From Stenogyne calaminthoides (taxonomy: Eukaryota > Streptophyta > Magnoliopsida > Lamiales > Lamiaceae): a stretch of DNA of 64,000 nucleotides. The notes beneath the pieces were generated by a model that saw only the letters and a program-made list of their open reading frames with translations, was not told where the DNA came from and did not search any database. How positions within the stretch are numbered: the stretch's first letter is position 1; each line of letters opens with the position of its first letter. Location of the stretch: contig JBBCBC010000009.1 of NCBI GenBank assembly GCA_037126765.1, forward strand, positions 40,811,255 to 40,875,254, given 5' to 3'. Position numbers and translations under genes: made by a program. Of this stretch, positions 22,554-34,350 are shown one piece after another.

Positions 22554-25500
22554 ATGGCAGTAACAGACCCCATGTCGATCACTCCCATGATCAATATGGT
22601 CAAAATCCATCTCTCCGCCTCCACATATGTCCTCTGGAAACGTCAAGTCGAAGCTATGATGGAATCTTTCGACTTGACTGGTCTGATCGACGGCAACGCC
22701 GTTGCGCCCTCACCGAAGATCACCTCCGACGCCGGTGTCGTCTCCCCTAATCCCGACTTTGCCGTGTGGAAATTAAAAGACCGTCGTCTGCTATCTGTCA
22801 TCTTCGTCACACTCGAGGCCGAAGCCATGGCGGTAGTCGTCGAGTGTCACACCGCACGCTCGACTTGGCTCGCTCTGGAGTCCGCTTTTGCCTATTCCTC
22901 TGAATCGCGGGCGAATCAACTGCGTGCGGAGTTGCTCAATCTCCGTCGTGACGATCAGTCCGTCACGGATTATGTTCGTGCTTTCAAATCCCTTTGCGAT
23001 CAACTGTCAACCATTGGTCGACCGGTTGCTAGATAAGGTTCACTGGTTTCTTCGTGGCCTCGGTCCTCGCTACATTGGATTCAGTGATACGCGTATGGCT
23101 ATGCCGTCCCTGCCTTCATTTCGCGATTTGGTGCATCGAGCGATTCACTATGAAATTCTGTTGAAGGCGGTGGAGGCCCCTGCTCCACCTCAGGCCGCAT
23201 TTTATTCCCAAAACCGTGGCTCCAACAACTCGGGTGGTGGGGGCCGCTCGAACAACAGGGGCATAAATTCAAATGGTGGTCGTTCCAACAATGGTGGTCG
23301 TGGCAACTCGAACAACAGAAACTATGGAAATTCGAATGGCGGCTCGAATTCAAATTATGGAAATAACAATGGTTTTGGTGGACGTCGGCCACCCCGTTGC
23401 CAAATCTGTAGTGGTGAACACTATGCTGATATGTGCCCTCAGTTCCTCCAGGGTCGTTCTCAATCTGCCCAGCTTGCTCAGGCTTTTCAAGCTTCATGCA
23501 ACGTCTCCAACAACACCCCGGATTGGTATATGGACTCCGGTGCTTCTGCCCACATGACTGCTCAGCCTTCTGCGTTAGATACGTTTGAACCGTACACTGG
23601 TAATGGTTCTGTGATTGTTGGTAACGACAATTTTCTCTCTATCTCTCATATTGGTATTAGCAAATTATCACCTGATGTGAATTTATTGGTCGTATTGGTT
23701 GTGCCACATATAACTAAGAACCTTTTGTCCACCAGTAAGCTTACGTCTAATTATCCGGTTGATGTTGTTTTCTCTGTTAAATCATTTACTGTTCAGAATC
23801 GGGCAACCAAGGCAATACTGGCACAGGGCCGGTGTGATAAGGGTCTATACATTCTGGAGAAAGGGAGTACAACTTTGGTGGCTGCTTTGCGGACCAAGAC
23901 TTTGAAGGCTAGTTTTGATCTTTAACATTTATGTTTGGGGCATGTCCCGTTTTCAATAATTTCTTTGCTGAATAAATTAGGCTACTTGTCAGTAACTTCT
24001 GTTTTGCCTAGTCCGAATATTTGTTCCTCTTGTCAGTTGGCAAAGAGTAAACGATTGTCTTTTACATTGAATGATAAACGTGCTTCTGCTGTGCTTGATT
24101 TGGTGCATTGTGATTTGTGGGGACCAGCCCCAGTTAATTCTGCTGATGGTTTTCGTTACTATGCTGCTTTCATTGATGATTACTCTCGTTTCACTTGGTT
24201 ATTTCCATTACGTGCTAAATCGGAATTTTTTGCTACCTTTGTGCGCTTTCACACGTTTGTCTATAATCAATTCTCGAAATCCATGAAAATTTTTCAAAGT
24301 GATGGGGGTACTAAGTTTACAAGTAATCAACTTCGGAATTTCTTAAATCAGCATGGAATTCTGCATCGTATATCTTGTCCGTACACTCCTCAGCAAAACG
24401 GACGAGCTGAACGAAAGCATCGTCACATATCTGAGACGGGACTTTCTATGATGTTTCATGCCAACTCACCCGCTCGATTTTGGTTCGACGCCTTCTCCAC
24501 AACAGTATACATCATCAACCGGCTTCCTTCTGTTATTATGGATAACAAGTCTCCATTTGAGCTTCTCTTTCAGCAGGCCCCTAATTATGCAAACTTCAAA
24601 CCTTTCGGTTGTTAGGTCTTTCCGTATTTACGAGATTACTCTCCTCACAAGCTTGCTCCTCGCAGTCGAGCTTGCATTTTTTTGGGCTACAACAGCGCCC
24701 ATAAGGATTTTCGGTGTTACGATCCTATCTCTGCTCGTATATTCATTACACGTCATGCTCAATTTGATGAACGTGTTTTCCCTTTCTCAGGCAATTCACA
24801 GGTTTCCTCTGAAGGTGACATTGATCTCTCGAGTTTTCAGGACTTAGAAGTTGGTCCCGATTCCGCTCCAGATTCTTTGCATGGCCGAGACACTCTCATG
24901 CAGCCTACCTCGGCTGCCTCTCACCCACTCCCGGAACCTGCCGAGCTGCCGACTCCTCTTCTGGCACCTCCGCCTCCTGCTCCGGCACCTTCGCCACCTC
25001 CTCATGCCGAGGCACAGCCGAATCCACCTCCACCGGTTGCTGACTTGCCGGTGGTTCCCCAAGCTGCACCACCCGCACCACAACTATCACTTGTGCCTCC
25101 GTCTCATTCTATGGTTACTCGGTCCAAATTTGGCATCTTCAAACCTCGGTATCCGGTTGATCTGGCTTTCAGTGCTCTTCTTTCAGCCTTGACTTCTACT
25201 TCTGAGCCCCGCGAGTTCAAGTCTGCTTCCAAGTATCCAGAATGGATGGCTGCCATGAGAGAGGAGATTGATGCCCTACACTCTAATGACACTTGGGACT
25301 TGGTTCCTAGGCCTCCGAACACAAATATCGTCGGTTCCAAGTGGGTATTTCGCACGAAGTATCATTCTGATGGCTCCATTGAGCGTCACAAGGCCTGTCT
25401 GGTTGCACAAGGCTTTACTCAAGTACCTGGGGCGGACTTTCATCATACATTCAGTCCTGTTATCAAAGCTGCCACGGTTCGAGTTATCCTGGCAATATCC

Positions 25501-26798
25501 GTTCAGTTTCAATGGCCTCTCCATCAACTCGACGTTAAGAATGCTTTTCTGAACGACATTCTTACAAAACCTATCTACATGGCCCAGCCCCCGGGTTTCT
25601 CCGATTCTCGGTTTCCAGATCATGTCTGCCGTTTGAAGAAGGCTTTGTATGGCCTTCGTTAGGCTCCTCTGGCCTGGTTTCAGAGTTTTAGCTCATTTCT
25701 CACCAGCATTGGGTTCTCCACGAGTCGCTTTGACTCGTCCCTTTTCTTCTTACATCAAGGTACCTCGGTAATCTTCTTACTTCTGTACGTTGATGATATC
25801 ATAGTAACGGGTAATGACTCTGCGTTCTTGAAAAAGTTTATTGATCGCACGCATACCGAATTTGCTATCAAAGATCTAGGTAAGCTGAACTACTTTCTTG
25901 GGTTGGAGATATCCTACACCTCTGACGGTTTATTTGTTGGGCAAGCCAAATATGCATGTGATATCTTGGAGCGTGCTAGCCTTCTGGAATCGAAGCCGAT
26001 TGCAACTCCTCTTCTTGCTGGCGAATCGCTTTCGAGCAATGGAGTGCCTTTCTCCGGTCCTACTTTATATCGCTCTCTTGTTGGTGCTTTGCAGTATTTG
26101 ACTATCACTCGTCTGGATTTGTCATTTGCAGTTAACTCCGTTAGTCAATTTCTCCACTCCCCCACAGTGGATCACTTTACTGCGGTTAAGAGAATCCTCC
26201 GGTATGTTAAAGGCACCCTTCATTTTGGTCTTTCCTTTTCTCATCGCCCCGAATTCAATATTGTTGGTTACTCTGATGCGGATTGGGCACGCTGTGTGGA
26301 GACTCGCCGTTCGACTTATGGTTACTCAATTTTCCTTGGAGGTAACCTTGTTTCTTGGAGTGCAAAGAAGCAACCTATTGTCTCTCGTTCCAGCTGCGAG
26401 TCTGAATATAGGGCAATGGCCAATACAGTTGCCGAGTTGATCTGGCTGTCCAACTTGCTTCGGGAGCTTCGTCTTACATCCCGGGATCGACCACTATTAC
26501 TTTGTGACAACAAGAGCGCCATTTTTCTCAGTCAAAATCCAGTGGCACATAAGCGTGCTAAGCACATTGATATTGATTGTCATTTTGTACGAGAGTTAGT
26601 CTCTCAGGGAAGCTTCAAACCCAGTTTGTTCCATCTCATCTTCAGCTTGCAGATATTTTCACAAAGAGCCTTCCACGTCCGGCTTTTGAGTTTCTACGTT
26701 CCAAGCTCTGCGTTCGCCTTCACTCCACGCAACGCCTGCGGGGGGGGGGGGTATTAGGGATATTAGTTGACCGTATCTTTGTATTTAATATTGTATAG
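22554..26798 (+). pseudogene. Copia gag-pol polyprotein, disrupted
   Basis: From the first ATG, gag has a UBN2-like region, then an Asn/Gly-rich linker and a zinc knuckle (near 23396) spaced C-x2-C-x3-H-x4-C, one residue short of the usual form. Then follow the protease motif MDSGAS (near 23530), GAG-pre-integrase CSSCQLAKS, integrase core with CDLWGP and DDYSR, reverse transcriptase with KWVFRTK and YVDD (25786), and RNase H with SDADWA and KHIDID. Lesions: frameshift near 23030; in-frame stops at 23923, 24613 and 25660; a frameshift near 26610. All else stays open, so these are few and recent. No functional polyprotein can come from this copy without suppression. Confidence 0.95.
26740..26751 (+). 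promoter_or_regulatory. Copia polypurine tract (pure G)
   Basis: A run of 12 G abuts the 3' LTR, where the plus-strand primer is expected. Homopolymer length may be affected by sequencing error. Confidence 0.75.
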
Positions 26799-26896
26799 TT
26801 TGTTGAGATATTCTTTCCATGTATATTGTTGTATCCCTCTTTTATAGTGAAATCCCTCATCACCTAATTCACGGTGAATCAATCACTTGTCTTACA
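26752..26896 (+). repeat. 3' LTR of the Copia element
   Basis: 145 bp and identical to the 5' LTR apart from one missing A. The last open frame of the polyprotein runs 47 bp into it. Confidence 0.95.
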
Positions 26897-27739
26897 CATA
26901 TATATATATATATATATTGAATGTATCATGTACTACTATATTTGAACCCAATTACTTATATATACTGTTAATTCATTGATTCAATCAACACGCAACATTA
27001 ATTTAGAATTATTCAACAAATACTCTTTGGAGATCAATATGGCCACTACAAAAAAGGCGGGGTTCAACGACGGTTTTAGCAACAGTTTTAACCGTCGCTA
27101 CACAGAGTAGCGACGGCTTTGGCGAAGGTGATTTGACCGTCGGGAAAACGAGGGTTGCTGAGGTTTAGCGACGGTTATTTCATATCCGTCGCCAGATGGG
27201 TCCGGACCCGGGTCAGAATAACAGTCGCTAAACCGTCGCCAAAGCCATCGAAAGTTTAGCGACGCCAATATTCTGTCGCTAGTAGTGACCATTGATTTTC
27301 GTCGCTATATCCGTCGCTAGATCGTGAATTTTCGAAAAAAAAAGGCTCGCGGTGGTTCGAACCCGGGCTCGGGGGCGCCCGAGTGAGCACCGAACCACCC
27401 AAACCATGGACCATGTCGAACCCAACCACCAAACATCTCATATATAAGCCTCCAAGCCTCCTAATTAATTGAGACAATTATTCGCTCCCATGGGGGACCG
27501 AACACGGGACCTTGGGCGCCTGAGCGGGGATCAATTCCGCTCGGACACTTGCTTTCTTGCGTATACTTAATGAAATTAATTCTATAGGTCCTAAAAATCA
27601 TTTTTTTAAACAATTTTTTTAAAAAAAATTCTTTATTTTAATTATCTTTTTTATTAATTCAATCACATTTTTATATAAATTAAAATTAAAATTATATTAT
27701 ATTATATTAAATATATATTTTTAAAAAATTATACATTTT

Positions 27740-29065
27740 CTATCTAAACAAGCTATATATACTTTTCTATCTAAACAAGTAATACTATCTATGTAAACAA
27801 GTAATACTTTTATTTTTAAACAATTTATGTATACTTTTCTATCTAAACAAGTTATACTTTTCTATGTAAACAAGTAATACTTTTCTATCTAAACAAGTTA
27901 TATATATTTTTCTATCTAAACAAGTAATACTATCTATGTAATCAAGTAATACTTTTCTATCTAAACAAGTTATATATAATTTTCTATCTAAACAAGTAAT
28001 ATTTTTCTATGTAAACAAGTAATACTTTTCTATCTAAACAAGTTATATATACTTTTCTATCTAAACAAGTAATATTATCTATGTAAACAAGTAATACTTT
28101 TCTATTTAAACAAGTTATATATACTTTTCTATCTAAACAAGTTATAGTTTTCTATTTAAACAAGTAATACTTTTCTATCTAAACAAGTTATATATACTTT
28201 TCTATCTAAACAAGTTATACTTTTCTATGTAAACAAGTAATACTTTTCTATCTAAACAAGTTATATATACTTTTCTATCTAAACAAGTAATACTTTTCTA
28301 TTTAAACAAGTAATACTTTTCTATCTAAACAAGTTATATATACTTTTCTATCTAAACAAGTAATACTATCTATGTAATCAAGTAATACTTTTCTATCTAA
28401 ACAAGTAATACTTTTCTATGTAAACAAGTAATACTTTTCTATCTAAACAAGTTATATATACTTTTCTATCTAAACAAGTAATACTATCTATGTAAACAAG
28501 TAATACTTTTCTATTTAAACAAGTTATATATACTTTTCTATATAAACAAGTAATACTTTTCTATGTAAACAAGTAATTAATACTTTTCTATCTAAACAAG
28601 TTATATATATTTTTCTATCTAAACAAATAATACTTTTATTTAAACAAGTTATATATACTTTTCTATCTAAACAATTAATACTTTTGTATGTAAACAAGTA
28701 ATACTTTTCTATCTAAACAAGTTATATATACTTTTCTATCTAAACAAGTAATACTTTTCTATGTAAACAAGTAATACTTTTCTATCTAAACAAGTTATAT
28801 ATACTTTTCTATCTAAACAAGTAATACTATCTATGTATTCAAGTAATACTTTTCTATCTAAACAAGTTATATATACTTTTCTATCTAAACAAATAATACT
28901 TTTCTATGTAAACAAGTAATACTCTTCTATCTAAACAAGTTATATATATTTTTCTATGTAAACAAGTAATACTTTTCTATGTAAATAAGTAATACTTTTC
29001 TATCTAAACAAGTTATATATACTTTTCTATGTAAACAAGTAATACTTTTCTATCTAGACAAGGAA
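27740..29065. repeat. 1.3-kb minisatellite with higher-order structure
   Basis: About 55 tandem copies of a 23-27 bp unit: CTATCTAAACAAGTAATACT with TTT, or the longer form ending AAGTTATATATACTTTT. Two single-base variants (CTATCT versus CTATGT) and the two lengths recur in order, giving a roughly 73-bp higher-order unit. Lies inside the CACTA element. Confidence 0.92.
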
Positions 29066-29099
29066 TACTTGAATCTAAAAAAAATGACAAATATAATAT

Positions 29100-29108
29100 A
29101 CATAAATA

Positions 29109-29160
<52 letters not shown>
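29100..29160. repeat. AT dinucleotide microsatellite
   Basis: A run of about 25 AT units just after the minisatellite, inside the CACTA element. Confidence 0.9.
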
Positions 29161-29164
<4 letters not shown>

Positions 29165-29376
29165 AGAGTTTCATAAATGAAAATTTAAACGAAAAAAAAA
29201 AGTGTCACCTCATGAATAATAAAAAAAAAATAGAGTTTCATAATAAACGGTCGGGATAATAATCTTCCCCCTCATCCCCCAAATCAGCAGTATAAAGAAA
29301 GTTACTATCGAAACCGATTGCATAATCGCCACCAGCGCCTCTGAACCCGGCCACGCTGCCACGATGAATAGAGGCT

Positions 29377-31092
29377 TGTTGGGAAATAAGGAGTGTCCGA
29401 ATCTATTCGAGATGAATTTAAATACATATTTAAATTAAACAATTAATTACTAACATGAATTAATCCTAAATCAATTCAACATAATAATTAAACAAGCAAA
29501 TAAGCAACATGCGTACACGCAATCCACGTAAATTCTAAGCATGCGGAATCTAGGAGTTACGAGATTACATACCTCTTGTAGAGACAACCGTTGAGACGAT
29601 GGATCAACCCAAAGAGCCTTCCCAAATAAATCCCACGTCCACGAACGTAATCCGGTGGAAGGATTCACATGAACGATTTTAATAAAGGAGAAAAATAAAA
29701 TATTTTGCCACCACCTTTGTGGATTTCTAATATTTCCAACACATGGAATTGCATTGGGGATGAAAAATTCATCCCCTATTTATAGGACAACGGTGGCCTA
29801 TTTTTCCACTAGAAAAATAAGGAGGAATTTTTTTTTCTTGATCTCCAAGAAATCTTGAATATATCCCATATATTATTTTCTCCATAATTAAAATTTTCCA
29901 TAAAAATCCCACTTCCTTTTATCCCATATTTTTCAAAAAATACAAGGAAAAAGGAATCAAGATTTGATTTCTTGAATTTATGGGATAATCATGTATTCCA
30001 AGAATACTTATCTTTTTCCATAAAAATATTTTCAAGAAAATCAAGAAAATCTTTCTTCTTCTTTTCCTACAACTTTCGAAAATTACTAGGAAATATAGGC
30101 AATAATATTTTCTTCTCCTTTTCATTAATTGGACTTTAATTTGGGCTATTTGAGGGGCCTTTAGGAGAATTAAGATTGAACTTCCAATGGGTTATGAAAC
30201 TTTAATATTTAGCCAAAATATTATTCAAGTCCATTAATATTAATTTATTCCACTATAAAATTAATATTGAACTATCCATCTTAACCCATATTACGACTTC
30301 ACAATAATATGACTCCCGGTCATTATTTCCCGTGTTTAAGATTATCTTAGTCCACTAATTAATTAGGCCACTGATCAAACTTTATATTAATTAATATCTT
30401 TGTCCTTGGAGTAAAGACATCTCAACATTATTATCCATACCGGAAATAAATTTCCACTTGCAAGATTTGGTATGATAAAGATTCTGAGCCCACCAAGGGG
30501 ACAAATCAAGCAAGCCCGTATTGCATTACGATTCTCCGTATTAAATCTTAGCAATCGTCATGTAATCAATAATATTGCCCTAGATATAAGGTATCAAATC
30601 GCATTGATTCTCTTCCCATCATAAGTCAAAGCAATAGTTATTAATTTCACACGATCCTATTTAAGGGACGGAGATTAAGAAATAACGAACCACTGAGGTC
30701 TAATTCTTGTATATTCAAGATCAAGAATTTATCCTCCTCAGAGGTCCTATTCATCGATCACAATGCACTAGTGTAATCTCTCTGGTCAAGACAAGTCAAT
30801 CCGAGCCTTACACTTCAACCTTTCATGATAGATTGTTCATTTCCATCCTGGTTGTGAATTTGTACTTAGTCACGAGGAACCTAATTTGATCTTCTTAGTG
30901 ATCCGGTATCACCAAATTAACTACAAACAGAATAATCGTGACTTACTTATTGAACAGTGTTTTGCAACAAATATATATAACATTAATTCATATTTAATGC
31001 AACAGTGATTAATAATTTATTTCAGTAAGTAAATAAGAAATTCAGTTTGGTTATACAAAGTAAAAAATATACTTTTCAGTATAACCCCAACA
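29377..31092 (-). mobile_element. Solo LTR (~1.7 kb) nested in the CACTA element
   Basis: Begins TGTTGGGAAATAAGG and ends AGTATAACCCCAACA, so the ends are TG...CA with an inverted TGTTGGG/CCCCAACA. Flanks AGGCT (29372-29376) and AGGCC (31093-31097) match at four of five bases, as expected of an aged 5-bp duplication. No primer site, coding domain or second LTR is present. On the minus strand a CTATAAATAGGGG box at about 29772-29784 suggests minus orientation. The LTR family is not identified. Confidence 0.75.
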
Positions 31093-32236
31093 AGGCCGAG
31101 CCTGAGCTCGACCACAAGATGAAGATGACCTGGAGGAGGCGTTGTCGCTTTCCGGACCCGCTCTGCTCAGTTCACCGTCGACCTCGGAGACCCTCTTTCT
31201 TCCCGGTGCTCAAAGGAATGGACCCACCACCCCGACCACGACCTCTCCGCCGACCATTCCATTTGCCGGCGTCCAATTTATCCTTTGTCACGTCCACCTT
31301 GGCTAGTACTCATCTGCATTATATAAAATAAATTCATTATATTTTTTAATAATTAAATAATTAATTAAAATCGTGCCTAAATTTTGACAGAATTTCGACT
31401 GTATTATTATATATTCATCCTAGTCAACCATCAATCTAACAATTCTAACCAAATTAACATATATATATATATATATATATCACATAATTATAAAACCATT
31501 CTAACCATTCTAGTCAACCATCAATCTAACAATTTTAACCATTAATCTATCACATAATTATAAAATATCATAATAAACCAAACTAATCTAATATGCATAT
31601 ACGTAATTGACTAATTAAACTAAAATACATATATATTTTGAATTATATATATATATATATATATATATAAACGTATGAAACGAGAAAATTAACGGTTAAA
31701 AATTAGAAAAAATACCGTCAAAAGGAAGAATACGACGATATTTAATTGAACCACGCGCAATCAATGCTCGGATTTATTTACAACGAATCGGCGTCTGGCG
31801 GCGGCGGAGGACGATCTATATGCGGAAGAATCGCGTCTGAATGCTGAACGCGCAGGTTATATAATCGAAATTTAGCGACGGATTTACGACGGTTACTTAA
31901 CTTCTGTTGCTACTAGCGACGGTACAAAACCATCGCTTTGTTCAAAAAATCGTCGCTAAAACTCGGCTGGGTGGTGGTCCAAGTGCCGAGATGCTTCGTG
32001 CTCCGGGTCCGACTATAGCAACGGATATAACCGTCGCTAAATGATCCGATTTGACCCGGTTCGAATATTCCGTCGCTAAACCGCCGCTATTCCGTCTCTA
32101 GTAGCGACGGATACTAAAACCGTCGCTAAATACGGAGACTTTGACCAACTGACTTAATTCGTCGCTACTAGCGACGGTACGTAGTTGTATCCGTCGCTAA
32201 AATTCGTCGTTAAAACCCGTTTTTTTTTTTGTAGTG

Positions 32237-32574
32237 TGCACATATATAATTAATTGGGAAACAGTAACACACGACAAATGGAAACGGAATTGAAAGAACG
32301 TTCGTTGACTCATTGAATCAGAATAATTTAGGCAGGTAAAGTAGGTTCTAATTTCTTAAGTCAACCCCCTTTTAGTCTACGGTCACGAATTGCTTTTGAC
32401 TCTAGATTAGAGTTTTTTTGGGGTGTATTTGTAAACTACAACTCTACAATAAGATTCATTCCTAGAATTCAAAATGATTCTAAATTTACAAACACTCCAT
32501 ATTTTCAGAATTATTTTTCTTCAAAAGTTGGAATAAATATCCACTACGTCAAAAAAATAAAAAACTCTACCCTC

Positions 32575-32612
<38 letters not shown>

Positions 32613-33354
32613 TAAATCTGATTTTTGACGTGAGAAAGTTGTTAGAATTATGTGTGGAAACAACATGATATCATCATCCCATGTGGGTAGAACGAACTCT
32701 CAATGCATAGCAGAGTTTCAGATGAGGCAAAAGATTGATTAAACGGTATCGACATTGAATGCAATAAAAGAAGAAGAGGACCAAAATTTGTGCCTGATTT
32801 TTGCAGGCCCATAAAGAAATGGACGTCTTCATATATATTTTGGTAGCTAGGCTAATCTATTCTTTGTGTTTCAATTCTTTGTGATATTTTTGCTCCCATA
32901 AAATCACGCACTCATATGCTCCCTTTCCATTTTTAGTGAGAAACAGAACATTTATGACCAGAACGTGGGTAAAAGTTAAGGCACATTTCCATGTAATACA
33001 CACCTAACAATTGTAACCATAAACTTAATCATGAGGCATGTATATTAAAATGTACGTAATAACCGAGAAAGAGAGAGAGAAAAACAAGAGAAGTGACGTG
33101 ACCTTATTAGCATTAATTGTTACATAAGAGGTCCATCCGAGGATAGTGAAGTTGCAGCCAAAGAGAAAGTTGGGAAAATAACTACTCATTCTCACATATG
33201 TAGTAATGAATTCCTAGCTTTTTTTATGATCTTTGACACATTGCAAGAAAACGCATGGTACAACATGATTAATTGACTGATTGTGTTATTCGCTAACGAC
33301 ACTCAAATTATGATTAACACCAATTTCGATCCGCTAATTAATTCAATTCAAATT
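32237..33354. other. Downstream flank of the MYB gene
   Basis: No gene. Contains an AT microsatellite (32579-32608) and AT-rich sequence; the last few hundred bases would be MYB 3' untranslated region (minus strand). Confidence 0.5.
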
Positions 33355-34283
33355 TCACAATGAGGCTCCTACACCAAGAAAGTCTATAAAAGGGGGAGCA
33401 ATTGCTTCGTCTTGAGTTGATTCTGAAGCTGAAACTCTTTCGGAACATTCTGGAAAGTCGGAAGAGAAAGTATTATAATTGTGGTGATTAGGGTAGAAAT
33501 TAGTTTGATGATCCCAATTAGATTTGTGGTGGTTGAAAATGCTCATCATCTCACTAGTGCTTTGCGGTGGCCAATTATGGTTTTGAACTGTCCCTCCGGC
33601 GCCGGCGGCAGCAATGTAGGTGTACATCGGTTGGAGTATTGATGTGTTGAACAATGGATTAATGTTCCTCCTCCTATATGCAGTGGATTGTTCCCTGTAT
33701 TTTCTGGCCATAATGACATGCCAATGGTTCTTGACGGCGTTGTCAGTTCTACCGGGAAAGAGTCTGGCAATCATGGCCCACTTGTTGCCGTAGAGGCGGT
33801 GAGCGGCCATTAGTCTGTCTTCCTCTTCGTCGGTAAAAGCCCTTCTGTTGATTCTTGGATCCAGCTGATTGAACCACCTCAATCTACAACTCTTGCCTTG
33901 TAATATTATAATTTTCAAAATAATTAATTAAAAATGATCAAATCTTTAATTCAACTTGAACACACACAAAATATTATTATATAGTAAGTACCTGATCTTC
34001 CTTGCAGTTTTTGAGCAATGAGGTTCCAGTTTTGAGGGCCGTAAAGAGCGACGAGTTCCTTAAGCTTGGAGTCTTCTGCAGGTCTCCAGTGGCCTCTGGA
34101 ACACAAAACCTGCTGCTGCTTGGAGTTAGATTGTCCATTACTGTTTGAATTCGTGTTGGTGAATCCATGCATGTTCAAATCTTCATTAAAATTGGTGTTG
34201 AGATCCAAGGCATCTGTGGAATTGCAGGTTTCATCGGAAAACTCGTGCAACCCCACTTCTGCGTACGTCATTCCCACCATCAT
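33355..34283 (-). CDS. MYB: R2R3-MYB transcription factor, subgroup-21-like
   Basis: Two exons on the minus strand, 34283-33992 and 33896-33355, with a 95-bp GT-AG intron, give 277 residues. The intron splits the Gly codon in GRSG|KSCRLRW (phase 1), a conserved R2R3-MYB position. R2 starts near residue 63 with tryptophans at 66, 86 and 105; R3 follows with Phe in place of the first Trp (RRAFTDEEE) and Trp in GNKWAMI and KNHWHVIMAR. SRGHWRPAED and WFNQLDPRINRRAF are typical of the MYB52/54/56/105/117 group, as is the C-terminal FIDFLGVGA. Members act in the nucleus in secondary-wall formation, organ boundaries or seed mucilage; which role applies here is unknown. The start ATG is the last full copy of a GATAT microsatellite and is followed by a second in-frame ATG. 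Confidence 0.93.
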
Positions 34284-34313
34284 ATCATATCATATCATAT
34301 CATATCATATCAT
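34278..34313 (-). promoter_or_regulatory. Pentanucleotide array creating six minimal uORFs at the MYB start
   Basis: On the minus strand a run of ATGAT pentamers leads into the MYB start codon. ATGs whose first base is at 34313, 34308, 34303, 34298, 34293 and 34288 each read ATG-ATA-TGA (Met-Ile-stop). The last stop overlaps the main ATG. If transcribed, scanning ribosomes would meet up to six two-codon uORFs. A possible TATA box at 34341-34350 would start transcription within or just before the array. Confidence 0.7.
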
Positions 34314-34340
34314 TCAAGCTTTACATTACAATATACTATA

Positions 34341-34350
34341 ATATATATAA
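34341..34350 (-). promoter_or_regulatory. Possible TATA box of the MYB gene
   Basis: TATATATAT-like sequence on the minus strand about 60 bp upstream of the ATG. AT-rich context makes chance occurrence easy, and a start further upstream is possible. Confidence 0.35.

Larger units (their letters stand above)
22283..26896 (+). mobile_element. Ty1/Copia LTR retrotransposon, 4.6 kb, defective
   Basis: Complete structure: 146-bp LTR, primer-binding site, gag-pol in the order protease-integrase-reverse transcriptase-RNase H (diagnostic for Copia), a pure-G polypurine tract and a 145-bp LTR. The LTRs differ by one indel, so the copy is young, yet the coding region holds three in-frame stops and two frameshifts. 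The LTR starts TATTAGG rather than TG. The five flanking bases on the two sides (CACGC, CATAT) do not match, so no target duplication is visible. The short LTR resembles the Ale/Retrofit lineage; that placement is inference. Confidence 0.95.
27044..32236. mobile_element. Non-autonomous CACTA transposon, 5.2 kb, with nested inserts
   Basis: Ends read CACTACAAAAAAGGCGG at the left and TTTTTTTTTTGTAGTG at the right, as in CACTA (En/Spm) elements. Both subterminal zones (27062-27330, 31860-32220) are packed with TAGCGACGG/CCGTCGCTA repeats in both orientations, the usual transposase-binding pattern. Flanking triplets GGC and TGC match at two of three bases, weak support for the 3-bp duplication. 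No transposase is present. The interior holds a minisatellite (27740-29065), a solo LTR (29377-31092), and GC-rich coding-like segments on either side of that LTR (about 29270-29376 and 31093-31310) that I cannot identify. 27350-27560 contains GGTTCGAACCC-type sequence inside the element and is not a tRNA gene. Confidence 0.85.

Noticed and set aside
24682..25662. Treating each Copia open frame as a separate gene
   Set aside because: All lie in one gag-pol order, mostly one frame, between two LTRs; they are pieces of one disrupted polyprotein.
27340..27420. GGTTCGAACCC motif suggesting a tRNA gene
   Set aside because: No cloverleaf, no box A at the right distance, and it is inside the CACTA element.
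31047..31331. 94-codon plus-strand frame next to the solo LTR
   Set aside because: Begins inside the LTR and runs Arg/Pro-rich through GC-rich DNA; no domain, and other frames there look as plausible.
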